Origin: an uncultured Fluviicola sp.
Lineage (GTDB): Bacteria; Bacteroidota; Bacteroidia; Flavobacteriales; Crocinitomicaceae
Assembly: GCF_946478805.1 (NCBI RefSeq)
Contig: NZ_CAMLDC010000001.1
Coordinates: 248,001 to 312,000 of the forward strand
Direction of reading: 5' to 3'
Length of the DNA stretch: 64,000 bases
Position numbers and translations under genes: made by a program. The notes below the pieces were generated by a model. That model ran no database searches. It saw only the letters and a program-made list of their open reading frames with translations, and was not told the DNA's origin. Shown one piece after another: positions 55,134-63,168 of the stretch. How positions within the stretch are numbered: position 1 is the stretch's first letter; the number at the start of each line of letters is the position of its first letter.

Positions 55134-56561
55134 TTGACCGAATCAGTGAATAATTCAAAAAGTTATTTGGCAGAAAACCGACCTTGGTGGATAGAACTTC
55201 TGATTGTTTTTTGCCTGCTTTCTCCCGGTTACTATTTTGGAAATGAGTACATCATACTTGCCTTGCCGATCATTACGCTTTTATACGATCAGTCATTTTG
55301 GAAAAAGGCTTTTTCAGATTTAAAAGAACAAAATTGGAGTTCTTCTGCACTCAGGTATTTCTGGCTTCCTTGTCTGTTTGTACTGCTCTCACTTTTGAAT
55401 AAACTGGTAAATGGCCATGAATTGAGAAATCCAAGAGATTTTTATGCTTCATTTATGCTTTTGCCCTTTCTATTGATTGCCGCGCGTGGAATTTTTTCCA
55501 AACGGATCATCAAACTCGTAGTGATATTTGTCCTGCTTGAAACACTTATCGGTCTTTTGGAATACCTGTATCATGTGCGGAGTTTCTTTGTTCCATTGAA
55601 TAAGGAATCCTTGATTGTTAAGGTGTCGTCTATCTACAATACGCGTGTTTTTGGTTTGGGGTCAAATTCCCCTGTCTTTGGTTTGAGGTGCCTGGTCGCA
55701 CTTTTTTTCCTGGAAGCCACTGATTGGAAAAGATATTGGAAATGGCTCTTCAAGATCGTTTTGATTTTAGGGGTCATTGTTTCATTCAATCGAAGTGTTG
55801 TCATATCCTGCGTTGTGTTTTACGTTTTGCAATTGCTCCAATTGATTTGGCATCACAGACATTCACTGAAGCAATTGATACGCAATAAGATTGTTCATGA
55901 TTCACTGGCAACATGCATCTTATTGGCGTTTATTTTCGGGAGTAATTATATGATGAAGGGGATGAATCGCGAGGGTGTTCCCCGGGAGGATATGATGACC
56001 GGAAAACAAAATTCCGGGGACTGTGTCGATTTGGATTTCACTGCGGAAAATAAGGATGTAAAGCTCCCCGTTTTGCTTTCTGATAGTGAGTTATACCGCG
56101 ATTACCCAAGGTTGAAGGAGCTAGACGAATTGGATTCTTTGGGCGCCATCTCGCAGAAATTCTTAAGTCTAACGAAATCCGTTCAGTCAAGTGGGCGTAA
56201 ATTGATCTGGCTGAATTACCTTCAGTTCATTGAAAAAAATCCTTTGACCGGTAATGGTTCGGAAAAGCTCTATTTCACTGCTCCTGATAAGGAAAACAAA
56301 AAAACAGATTTGATCCATGCCCACAATTCTTTCCTCGAATTGCTTGGAACGAATGGTCTGTTTTTAGGATTAATGTATCTTGTAATGATTGTTCTATGGT
56401 GGAGGAGGAAAAACTTTCCGATTTTAGCTGCAATTATAATTTATTCATTGATGCAATACGGCATTTTCTGGGGAATGTCATTTCTAGATGTTATTTTTGT
56501 GTTCCTAGTAATATCAGACGCTAATATTATAGATTTTGGAGGTAAATCATCTCGTACGTGA
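55134..56561 (+). CDS. O-antigen polymerase/ligase-like membrane protein (third of three)
   Basis: The 475-residue protein has about 12 transmembrane segments. Its periplasmic loop ('LNYLQFIEKNPLTGNGSEKLYF', then 'DLIHAHNSFLELLGTNGLFLG') has the HNSFLE motif of Wzy/WaaL-type enzymes. It starts at a TTG (55134) giving 'TESVNNSKSYLAENRPWW'; a GTG at 55146 is the alternative. It overlaps the next gene by 26 bases. It is the most distant of the three. Confidence 0.78.
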   Translation: MTESVNNSKSYLAENRPWWIELLIVFCLLSPGYYFGNEYIILALPIITLLYDQSFWKKAFSDLKEQNWSSSALRYFWLPCLFVLLSLLNKLVNGHELRNPRDFYASFMLLPFLLIAARGIFSKRIIKLVVIFVLLETLIGLLEYLYHVRSFFVPLNKESLIVKVSSIYNTRVFGLGSNSPVFGLRCLVALFFLEATDWKRYWKWLFKIVLILGVIVSFNRSVVISCVVFYVLQLLQLIWHHRHSLKQLIRNKIVHDSLATCILLAFIFGSNYMMKGMNREGVPREDMMTGKQNSGDCVDLDFTAENKDVKLPVLLSDSELYRDYPRLKELDELDSLGAISQKFLSLTKSVQSSGRKLIWLNYLQFIEKNPLTGNGSEKLYFTAPDKENKKTDLIHAHNSFLELLGTNGLFLGLMYLVMIVLWWRRKNFPILAAIIIYSLMQYGIFWGMSFLDVIFVFLVISDANIIDFGGKSSRT

Positions 56562-57912
56562 AATAGAGAATCTGGAAGTCGAGAGAATCGTTGTACGAAA
56601 GTTTAATCGTAGTTTCCAAATCTATCCTTGGATCAAGAGCCGCATTTTCCATAAGGTGATTATGGGTAGCGAGGTATTGCAAGAGAAAAACAAGACCGTT
56701 TTTTGGAGTCAGTTCAAATCATTGACTTACGGATTTTTCAATCTTTTCAGACGTTATGATGTGTGGGTTTTTACCAATAGCAGTGAACGCGTTTTGGTGG
56801 ATGAAAAATATTGGGACAAGTCCTTTGACTTTATAGCCAATGACAGCAAACTGAAATGGTTGTTTGTAGAACTGCGTCTGTTTAAAAAATACAAACGTAA
56901 ATCAATTGCATCCAAAAGGGTTATTTCCCGTTCCATCTTTATTTTTGTGGAGGAATTTTACATTTTGTTTTTGCGAAAACCTGTCATAGAAGGACGTGAA
57001 GTTCTCAATCAGATCGAAGAGAAATTGCAGACGAGCGTCGAGAGTGATGGGATTATCAAGAAATATCTGGCGCAATACCGGGTAATGAAATTCTTCCTCC
57101 GGATATTACCAAAACCGAAGTTTGTGTTCCTGACTGTTTCATATGCCAATTTCGGATATATCCAGGCATGGAAAGAAGCGGGTATCAAAGTGGTTGAAAT
57201 GCAGCACGGGATCATTGGTGAAGAGCATTACGGTTATTTTTACTCGGCAGAACTGGATGGGAAACAATTCCCGGATGATATTTGCGTTTTTGGAGAAGCT
57301 GACAAACGGTTTTTTGAGACTTCCACGAAAATACCGATCAATAGGGCAGTACCGATAGGTCGCTCCATAATCAATCATTTTAAAAATGAGGCTTTGCCAA
57401 ATGCGCTTCCGATCAAACGTATTGTTGTGTCGCTTCAGGACTCGGATTGGAGTATCGAGTTGCTGAATTTCGTTCTGGAATGTGATCAGGCACTTGAAGG
57501 GAAAATTACCTGGATCATCCAGCCAAGAAGGACCGAAGCCGCTGAATATAAAGCCAGTTTTGACTTCCCTTCAAATATTGAATTTTCGAATGTTTCGGTA
57601 TATGAATCAATTGCCGGGTCGGATGCTCATCTGACTATTTTCTCAACGACGGCAGTAGAGTCTCTCTCCATGGGAAAAGCTACGTTTTTATACAACTACA
57701 ACAATGCGGCCCGGGATTTCCTGGGATCGTTCCTAAAGGATAACAAACACGTTTATTTTTGCGATTCTGTTGCGGATTTCGTTACTGCATTGGAACAAGT
57801 GCAATTATTTTCCAATGATGAAATCGCTCTGTCGAACGAGGACAATATTGTCAGTGGATACAGCAACAGGTCAAGGGAGTATTTGCAAAAACTGCTAGAT
57901 GAAACTGCTTAA
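56536..57912 (+). CDS. Glycosyltransferase-like protein, GT-B fold, donor unknown
   Basis: The 458-residue soluble protein starts at a TTG inside the end of the preceding gene. It shows 'VFLTVSYANFGYIQAWKEAGIKVVEMQHGIIGEEHYGYFY' near residue 205 and 'DAHLTIFSTTAVESLSMGKATFLYNYN' near 370. MQHG followed by a late E/S-rich nucleotide-sugar site is the pattern of CDP-glycerol/sialyltransferase-type GT-B enzymes. No DXD is expected. Because a nonulosonic acid is made next door, it is a candidate transferase for that sugar (inference). Confidence 0.55.
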   Translation: MEVNHLVREIENLEVERIVVRKFNRSFQIYPWIKSRIFHKVIMGSEVLQEKNKTVFWSQFKSLTYGFFNLFRRYDVWVFTNSSERVLVDEKYWDKSFDFIANDSKLKWLFVELRLFKKYKRKSIASKRVISRSIFIFVEEFYILFLRKPVIEGREVLNQIEEKLQTSVESDGIIKKYLAQYRVMKFFLRILPKPKFVFLTVSYANFGYIQAWKEAGIKVVEMQHGIIGEEHYGYFYSAELDGKQFPDDICVFGEADKRFFETSTKIPINRAVPIGRSIINHFKNEALPNALPIKRIVVSLQDSDWSIELLNFVLECDQALEGKITWIIQPRRTEAAEYKASFDFPSNIEFSNVSVYESIAGSDAHLTIFSTTAVESLSMGKATFLYNYNNAARDFLGSFLKDNKHVYFCDSVADFVTALEQVQLFSNDEIALSNEDNIVSGYSNRSREYLQKLLDETA

Positions 57913-59164
57913 AAGCAAATTGGTAAGGTCTCTGGGGATTTACACCATCTCGAATGTTATAAATTCGGCTATTCCCTTCCTTTTGTTGCCTTTATTGACA
58001 CAAAACCTGTCGACTTCAGATTACGGTGTTTTGACCAATTACAATTCCCTGATCAGTATCATCGTTCCATTTGTCAGTTTTAACCTGATGTCTTCTCTTC
58101 AGGTGATTTATATCAAGAACAGGCCCGGATTTGCATCTTATGTCAGTACAGGACTACTGACAATACTTGCGCTCACACTGATTTTTAGTGTGATATTTTA
58201 TTTCAGTGCTTCCAACTTGGCGAAACTTACCGGCGTACCGGAAGAATTGGTACTGTTCACAACGTTTTATGCGACTTATCAGAATATCGTGGAAATCCTG
58301 CTTTCCATCTGGAGAATGGAAGAAAAGGCATGGAGTTACGGAATTTTCCGGATTCTAAGAACTATTGTTGAATTAAGTATTGCAACGATCCTGATCATTT
58401 CATTCGGCCTTTCCTTTAAAGGTTCTATTTACGCCTTGGCTTATTCTTATGGAATCGGAGCGGTGGTGGCGATTTTCCTAATGTATCGTCAAAGACTGCT
58501 GGTTTGGGATTTTAAATGGAAACACGTCCGGCATTTGTTCGTTTATGGTGTTCCGTTGATTCCGCATGTGCTTGGAAGTGTGGTCGTCATGTATACGGAC
58601 AAACTCGTTATTACGAAATACCATGGACTTTCTTCGAACGGGATTTACAGCGTCGGTTTTATGGTAGGACAAGCAATTGGTCTGCTCCAAAATTCATTTA
58701 ATCAAGCCTGGGTTCCGTATGTTTTCAAAGGATTGAAGAGCGGGCATGAAGTGGTGAAGCAAAAAATAGTGAAATGGACATATATCTATTTCATTGCGAT
58801 TGTACTTGTTTCATTGCTGTTTTATTTGTGTGCACCTATCATTTTTTCCTTCTTAGGTAAAGACTTCCAGGATGGAATCGTCCTTGTATTGTGGATTTCC
58901 CTGGGCTTTGCTTTCAATGGGATGTATAAGATGGTCAGTGTTTATTTTTTCTATGCTGAAAAGACAAATTACATCGCTGTCATTTCTATTTTCACTGCCG
59001 TAATAAATGTCTTCCTGGTATTTTGGTTGGTACCTGAACACGGTTATTCTGGAGCTGCCATTGCAACTATGTCGGCGTTTTTAATTCAATTCTTATTGAC
59101 CTGGTTGTGGAGCTTGAAAATAGTATCCATGCCCTGGGGGAATTGGAAAATATGGAAGAGTTAA
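57899..59164 (+). CDS. Wzx-type polysaccharide flippase (third of three)
   Basis: The 421-residue protein has 12 hydrophobic segments and opens 'SLGIYTISNVINSAIPFLLLPLLTQNLSTSDYGVLTNYNS', a different subfamily from the other two flippases (closer to O-antigen/RfbX and MurJ-like transporters). 'FNQAWVPYVFKG' fits the PST family. It overlaps the preceding gene by 14 bases and converges with the nonulosonic acid operon 35 bases on. Confidence 0.88.
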   Translation: MKLLKSKLVRSLGIYTISNVINSAIPFLLLPLLTQNLSTSDYGVLTNYNSLISIIVPFVSFNLMSSLQVIYIKNRPGFASYVSTGLLTILALTLIFSVIFYFSASNLAKLTGVPEELVLFTTFYATYQNIVEILLSIWRMEEKAWSYGIFRILRTIVELSIATILIISFGLSFKGSIYALAYSYGIGAVVAIFLMYRQRLLVWDFKWKHVRHLFVYGVPLIPHVLGSVVVMYTDKLVITKYHGLSSNGIYSVGFMVGQAIGLLQNSFNQAWVPYVFKGLKSGHEVVKQKIVKWTYIYFIAIVLVSLLFYLCAPIIFSFLGKDFQDGIVLVLWISLGFAFNGMYKMVSVYFFYAEKTNYIAVISIFTAVINVFLVFWLVPEHGYSGAAIATMSAFLIQFLLTWLWSLKIVSMPWGNWKIWKS

Positions 59165-59199
59165 GGTCGGGATTCAACGTTTTTTTTAAGCTCTGACAA

Positions 59200-59895
59200 T
59201 TATTCGGACGAATCCATTCCGCGCTGGATAAGTTCTGCTAGCCACCAATCTTCTTCGTTATCGATATCGATGGCTTGCCATTTGGGAACAATCAGCGGAC
59301 GGATTTTATCGGATTCAACCCAGCTGTGTTTCCGTAATTCCGCAATGCTGAAAAGATAGATCAGGCCATTTACGTCATACATTGGGGGTAAATCCTGTCT
59401 GCGTACCACCTGGTTCTTTTGAAATTTGGTGATGTAACCCTTTTCCTCCTGGAATAAAGTGTAAAACGGGTGTCCGGCGGGTTCGTTTACCGCAACAACG
59501 GCGTGATCTCCATCCTCGAACAAACCAATTGCTTCTTCAATATGCTTCGCAGTCCTGAACGGGCTTGTGGGCTGTAATAACAGTAAGTATTCGGGCGAAT
59601 ATGCCTGTTTGTCAATTGCATCAAGCATCACTTCCAACATTCCTGCTGTATCTGAAGCCAGGTGCGGATCACGATCAATCACACCGATTCCGTAATTGGT
59701 TCCTTGCACCATTAATTCCCGGTCGTCCGTACTGAGCACAATCCGATCCTGGGGAAAGTGAATGAGTGCTTTTTCAATGGTGCGTTCCACCAACGATTTT
59801 CCGCCGGCAAAAGATTTGGAGTTCTTTTTCGGAACACCTTTAGATCCGCCTCTGGCAGGAATCAGCACAAGGGTATTTGAATTGTTGGGTTTCAT
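59200..59895 (-). CDS. CMP-nonulosonic acid synthetase (NeuA/LegF-like)
   Basis: The 231-residue protein activates an acylneuraminate with CTP to form the CMP sugar. Signatures are 'LVLIPARGGSKGVPKKNSKSF' at the N terminus, 'LLLQPTSPFRTAKHIEEAI' near 105 and 'NEEDWWLAELI' at the end. The ATG at 59895 (MKPNNSN) overlaps the stop of the nucleotidyltransferase as TAATG, so the longer frame is rejected. It may act on sialic or legionaminic acid; the neighbouring PtmE-like enzyme favours the latter. Confidence 0.9.
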   Translation of the reverse strand: MKPNNSNTLVLIPARGGSKGVPKKNSKSFAGGKSLVERTIEKALIHFPQDRIVLSTDDRELMVQGTNYGIGVIDRDPHLASDTAGMLEVMLDAIDKQAYSPEYLLLLQPTSPFRTAKHIEEAIGLFEDGDHAVVAVNEPAGHPFYTLFQEEKGYITKFQKNQVVRRQDLPPMYDVNGLIYLFSIAELRKHSWVESDKIRPLIVPKWQAIDIDNEEDWWLAELIQRGMDSSE

Positions 59896-60938
59896 TAAAA
59901 GCGAATGTGTTTGATATCTTCCTGGGCTTTTTTGAAATCTTCCGGTTTTCCGATATCCAACCAATAATGAACAATAGGATAGTTGACCACTTTTTTTCCT
60001 TCCCGGATCAATTCGTCCATCAGGTCGGTTGCATTATAGAATTTTCCTTTCGGAATCCGCTCCAGAACAGGTGTTTTGATGAGGTAGATTCCGGCGTTTG
60101 AAAAATAGACATAAGAAGGTTTTTCTTTCAATGAAGTGATCTGATTTCCATTTGTTTCCAAAACACCATAAGGAACGTCCACTCGGTAAGGTGTGCTTGC
60201 AACAATCATATCCGCATCACTTTCCTCAAACAAGCGGTAAAAATCCTCAAAATCGATGTTGGTCAACAAATCTGAATTCATTACAAGGATCGCAGGTGTT
60301 TCAATCTTGTCGATCAATCGGATTGCTCCCAATGTTCCAAGAGGTTCTTCTTCCCGGATGTAATTGATGTTCAGCCCTTTTTCCGTACCGTCCTTGAAGT
60401 AGTCCATGATCTGTTCGGCTTTGTATTTTACCGAAACATGCAACTTCTCCACTCCGTAAAGTGCCAGGCGGTCGATATTGTGTTCAATGATCGGTTTCGC
60501 CCCGACTTGTAACATGGGTTTCGGAATATCATCCGTAAGGGGTTTTAAGCGTTCACCTCGTCCTCCGGCCATTAGGAGTACTTCAACCGGAAGAACCGTT
60601 CGAAGTTTCTTCAGATCCAGCAATTTCACCAGTTTTCCTTCATCATCGATGACCGGAAGCATCCCGATCTGTTGTTCCTTGATCTTGTCAATGGTATAAA
60701 TGCTGTAATTCTCCAACTTGATGTGCCGGAAATCGGCGTGCATAACTTCCCGAATAGAATCGTTGATTGTCTTGCCATTGATCAGTCCGCGACGGATATC
60801 TCCATCTGTAATGGTCCCGACAACTTTTTCCTGTGAATCGAGAATGAAAATAGCTTCTCCATTTACGGTGTTCAGTTGTTCCAGGCCATCTTTAATGGTT
60901 GCAGTATCTTGAAGCGTATGTATCGCGCTGTTTATCAT
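59895..60938 (-). CDS. CBS-domain sugar-1-phosphate nucleotidyltransferase (PtmE-like)
   Basis: The 347-residue protein has a pair of CBS domains (residues about 5-115; 'TIKDGLEQLNTVNGEAIFILD', 'VVGTITDGDIRRGLI') and then a nucleotidyltransferase domain with 'LLMAGGRGERLKPLTDDIPKPML' (residues about 120-345). This order is that of PtmE (GlcN-1-P guanylyltransferase), which starts the GDP-linked route to legionaminic acid in Campylobacter. Close neighbours NeuB, NeuC/LegG and NeuA/LegF fit that pathway. Sugar and nucleotide specificity need testing. Confidence 0.85.
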   Translation of the reverse strand: MINSAIHTLQDTATIKDGLEQLNTVNGEAIFILDSQEKVVGTITDGDIRRGLINGKTINDSIREVMHADFRHIKLENYSIYTIDKIKEQQIGMLPVIDDEGKLVKLLDLKKLRTVLPVEVLLMAGGRGERLKPLTDDIPKPMLQVGAKPIIEHNIDRLALYGVEKLHVSVKYKAEQIMDYFKDGTEKGLNINYIREEEPLGTLGAIRLIDKIETPAILVMNSDLLTNIDFEDFYRLFEESDADMIVASTPYRVDVPYGVLETNGNQITSLKEKPSYVYFSNAGIYLIKTPVLERIPKGKFYNATDLMDELIREGKKVVNYPIVHYWLDIGKPEDFKKAQEDIKHIRF

Positions 60939-60955
60939 AGGTACGAAGTTGGTAA

Positions 60956-62002
60956 TTATCTGTAGAATTGCAAAATATGCTTTACCTTTTGATAAGCAGA
61001 AACACCTTTTTTTGCAATAAATTGGTCCTGAAGTTTTTTGTATAACTCTGGTTGGTGAATGCGTTTGCCAATATGGAAGTCTTTGACCTGTTTTCCGAAA
61101 TTGGATTTGAACTTAAACAGATGGTCATTTTCGTCCAGGCTTAATCCACCGCCGAAATTCAGGATATTCATCCTGTTTTCCTGAGCCCAAAAGGCCATTT
61201 TTGAGAGAAGAAGATTAGATCCGGGAACTTTAGGATAATTTAGATTCCGCGCAGAAAGATAATACGTTACGATTCCTCCTGAAACAAAAAACAGGGCTGA
61301 GCTGTAAATCTCATTCTCTTTTTCCACCTTGGCCAAGAGTAGTTTTTCGCCCAGCTTGTCAATCATTTCCAGGTAGAATTCTTTCGAAAAGAAATAAAAA
61401 TCATCTGCCCCGGAATGGATCATGGTTGTCCGGTAAGCTTCATCAAATGCAGGAACGTCTTCTTTTGTAAATGGAGCGACTGACCAGGTAAAGGATTCCT
61501 TTTCCAATTTCCGGACAAGATTCCTGTTTGTTCCGGAGAACTCTTTCATCCAGATATTTTCCTGGTCTTGCGTCGGAACAAGTACAACCCTTCTATTCAA
61601 CAAGTTTGCGATTTCCCTTTGAAAGAAGTGTTGTTCATTGTACAGGTAGTGATAGCGAACAAATTCTGTAACGACCGTTTGTTTATTCGAGATGTATTCA
61701 AGAAAAAGTTCTTCGGCTTTCAGTGTGATATCCGTGGAATTTGAAACCGGACCTGCATAACCGTAAGGCGAACTGAGGTCGAAATAACCCGTTCCTTCAA
61801 TTGGAAGAAGGATGTAGGGATAGATCCAAATCTGATCTTCCTTGGAGCAGACAGCAATTTCGTATTCGCCGTTTTGCATTTTTGCATCGCAAGCAAGGAA
61901 TTCGGGCTGATAATAAATATCGAGAGTTTTTAAAAAGACAGCAATTTTCGCTTCCAAAAGTGAAATGGTGTCTTTTGTATAGATTCTCAGTTGAGTTTCC
62001 AT
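60956..62002 (-). CDS. FemAB-like GNAT-fold acyltransferase in the nonulosonic operon
   Basis: The 348-residue protein has two tandem GNAT-like halves. The N-terminal half has 'YIYPYILLPIEGTGYFDLSSPYGYAGPVS'-type strands (FDLSSPYGYAGP) and the C-terminal half 'NRNLVRKLEKE', 'SSALFFVSGGIVTYYLSARN' and 'LNFGGGLS', as in FemAB/MethAB and BioF2-like proteins that join amino acids or acyl groups to sugars or peptidoglycan. Here it is coupled to NeuA and NeuC, so it may acylate the nonulosonic acid (inference). Confidence 0.7.
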   Translation of the reverse strand: METQLRIYTKDTISLLEAKIAVFLKTLDIYYQPEFLACDAKMQNGEYEIAVCSKEDQIWIYPYILLPIEGTGYFDLSSPYGYAGPVSNSTDITLKAEELFLEYISNKQTVVTEFVRYHYLYNEQHFFQREIANLLNRRVVLVPTQDQENIWMKEFSGTNRNLVRKLEKESFTWSVAPFTKEDVPAFDEAYRTTMIHSGADDFYFFSKEFYLEMIDKLGEKLLLAKVEKENEIYSSALFFVSGGIVTYYLSARNLNYPKVPGSNLLLSKMAFWAQENRMNILNFGGGLSLDENDHLFKFKSNFGKQVKDFHIGKRIHQPELYKKLQDQFIAKKGVSAYQKVKHILQFYR

Positions 62003-62007
62003 AGCGG

Positions 62008-63168
62008 CTAAAAAGTAGATTTTTTAAGCAGTAATTGATCCCAATCCACAGACTTTAGGAAACGGAGTATGCGTTCGCTGGCTTTTCCGTCACCAAACAG
62101 ATTCGCCTTCCCGATGTACTCTTGTTTGAAAGCTTCAGAGGAAACAAATTGAACTGCCTCAATTACTTTTTGTATGTCAACTGCCACATCAACCGAATTG
62201 GGATTCCTTAATCTGCCTTGTTGCCTGGAGCCTACGTTGACAACCGGAATCTGAAAGCTTTGAGCTTCGATCAATCCACTCGAGGAATTTCCCAACATTA
62301 GCGAAGCATAATGCTGTGCTGCGTAATAATTGGTTTTCCCCAAACTTTCAACAAAGGAAACTCTCGGGTTGGTTTTGCTAATTTCCAAAAGCGTTTCATT
62401 GATCTCAATTCCGCCAACATCCGTATTCGCAGCAGTGAAAAGAATATGAGCTTCCGTCGAAGAACAAAGATTGGCTACCAAACCGGTTATAAATGTTTTG
62501 TCAATCGATTGGCTGATTGTTTCACTATGAAAAGTGGATAGGATGAACGGGACATTTTCGGGAATTCCATATTGTCTTCTGAATTCCTTTTCTGTTGGAA
62601 CCGGAAGATGAAGCACATCATCCAGGCCGGGTTCGCCTGCAACACAAATTCTCCAGTCTTCTTCTCCCATTTTGCGGATATTTTCCGCGTAAATTTCCGT
62701 TGTCGGAAAATGGAGGTGACTCATTTTTGTCACTGCGTGCCGGATCTGATTGTCAGTTGCTCCCTCCGTAATTTCTCCTCCCGACAAATGAGCAATGGGA
62801 ATGGATTGGAATAATGCAGTGGACACAACCGCAATCAATTCAGAACGGTCACCGAGAACAACCAACAGGTCGGGTTTATTTCTTTGGAGGTAATTTGCCA
62901 GTTCTATTTGTAATTTTCCGTTGGAAATACTGACTGCTGAGGCATTATTTTCGGCAACAAGGTTATCGATACGCACACCAATGTGAAAACCGTCTTTTTC
63001 GATTTCAGAAACTGTATTTCCTTGAGATGAACTTAAATGACCTGCCGCAACGATCAATTCCATTTCAAAATCCGGGTCTTCCCGGAATGCGGTTAAAAGT
63101 GGTTTCAACGGACCATATTCAGAGCGAGCTCCCGTAAAGACAGCAATTTTCCTTTTATCTAATCCCAT
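62008..63168 (-). CDS. neuC: UDP-N-acetylglucosamine 2-epimerase, hydrolysing (NeuC/LegG)
   Basis: The 386-residue GT-B-like epimerase opens 'RKIAVFTGARSEYGPLKPLL' and has 'LGDRSELIAV', 'HLSGGEITEGATDNQIRHAVTKMSHLHF' and 'GNSSSGLIEA'. It removes UDP while inverting C2, giving ManNAc (NeuC) or the 2,4-diacetamido-6-deoxy sugar (LegG). The two forms cannot be separated by eye. It overlaps the NeuB gene by ten bases. Confidence 0.92.
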   Translation of the reverse strand: MGLDKRKIAVFTGARSEYGPLKPLLTAFREDPDFEMELIVAAGHLSSSQGNTVSEIEKDGFHIGVRIDNLVAENNASAVSISNGKLQIELANYLQRNKPDLLVVLGDRSELIAVVSTALFQSIPIAHLSGGEITEGATDNQIRHAVTKMSHLHFPTTEIYAENIRKMGEEDWRICVAGEPGLDDVLHLPVPTEKEFRRQYGIPENVPFILSTFHSETISQSIDKTFITGLVANLCSSTEAHILFTAANTDVGGIEINETLLEISKTNPRVSFVESLGKTNYYAAQHYASLMLGNSSSGLIEAQSFQIPVVNVGSRQQGRLRNPNSVDVAVDIQKVIEAVQFVSSEAFKQEYIGKANLFGDGKASERILRFLKSVDWDQLLLKKSTF

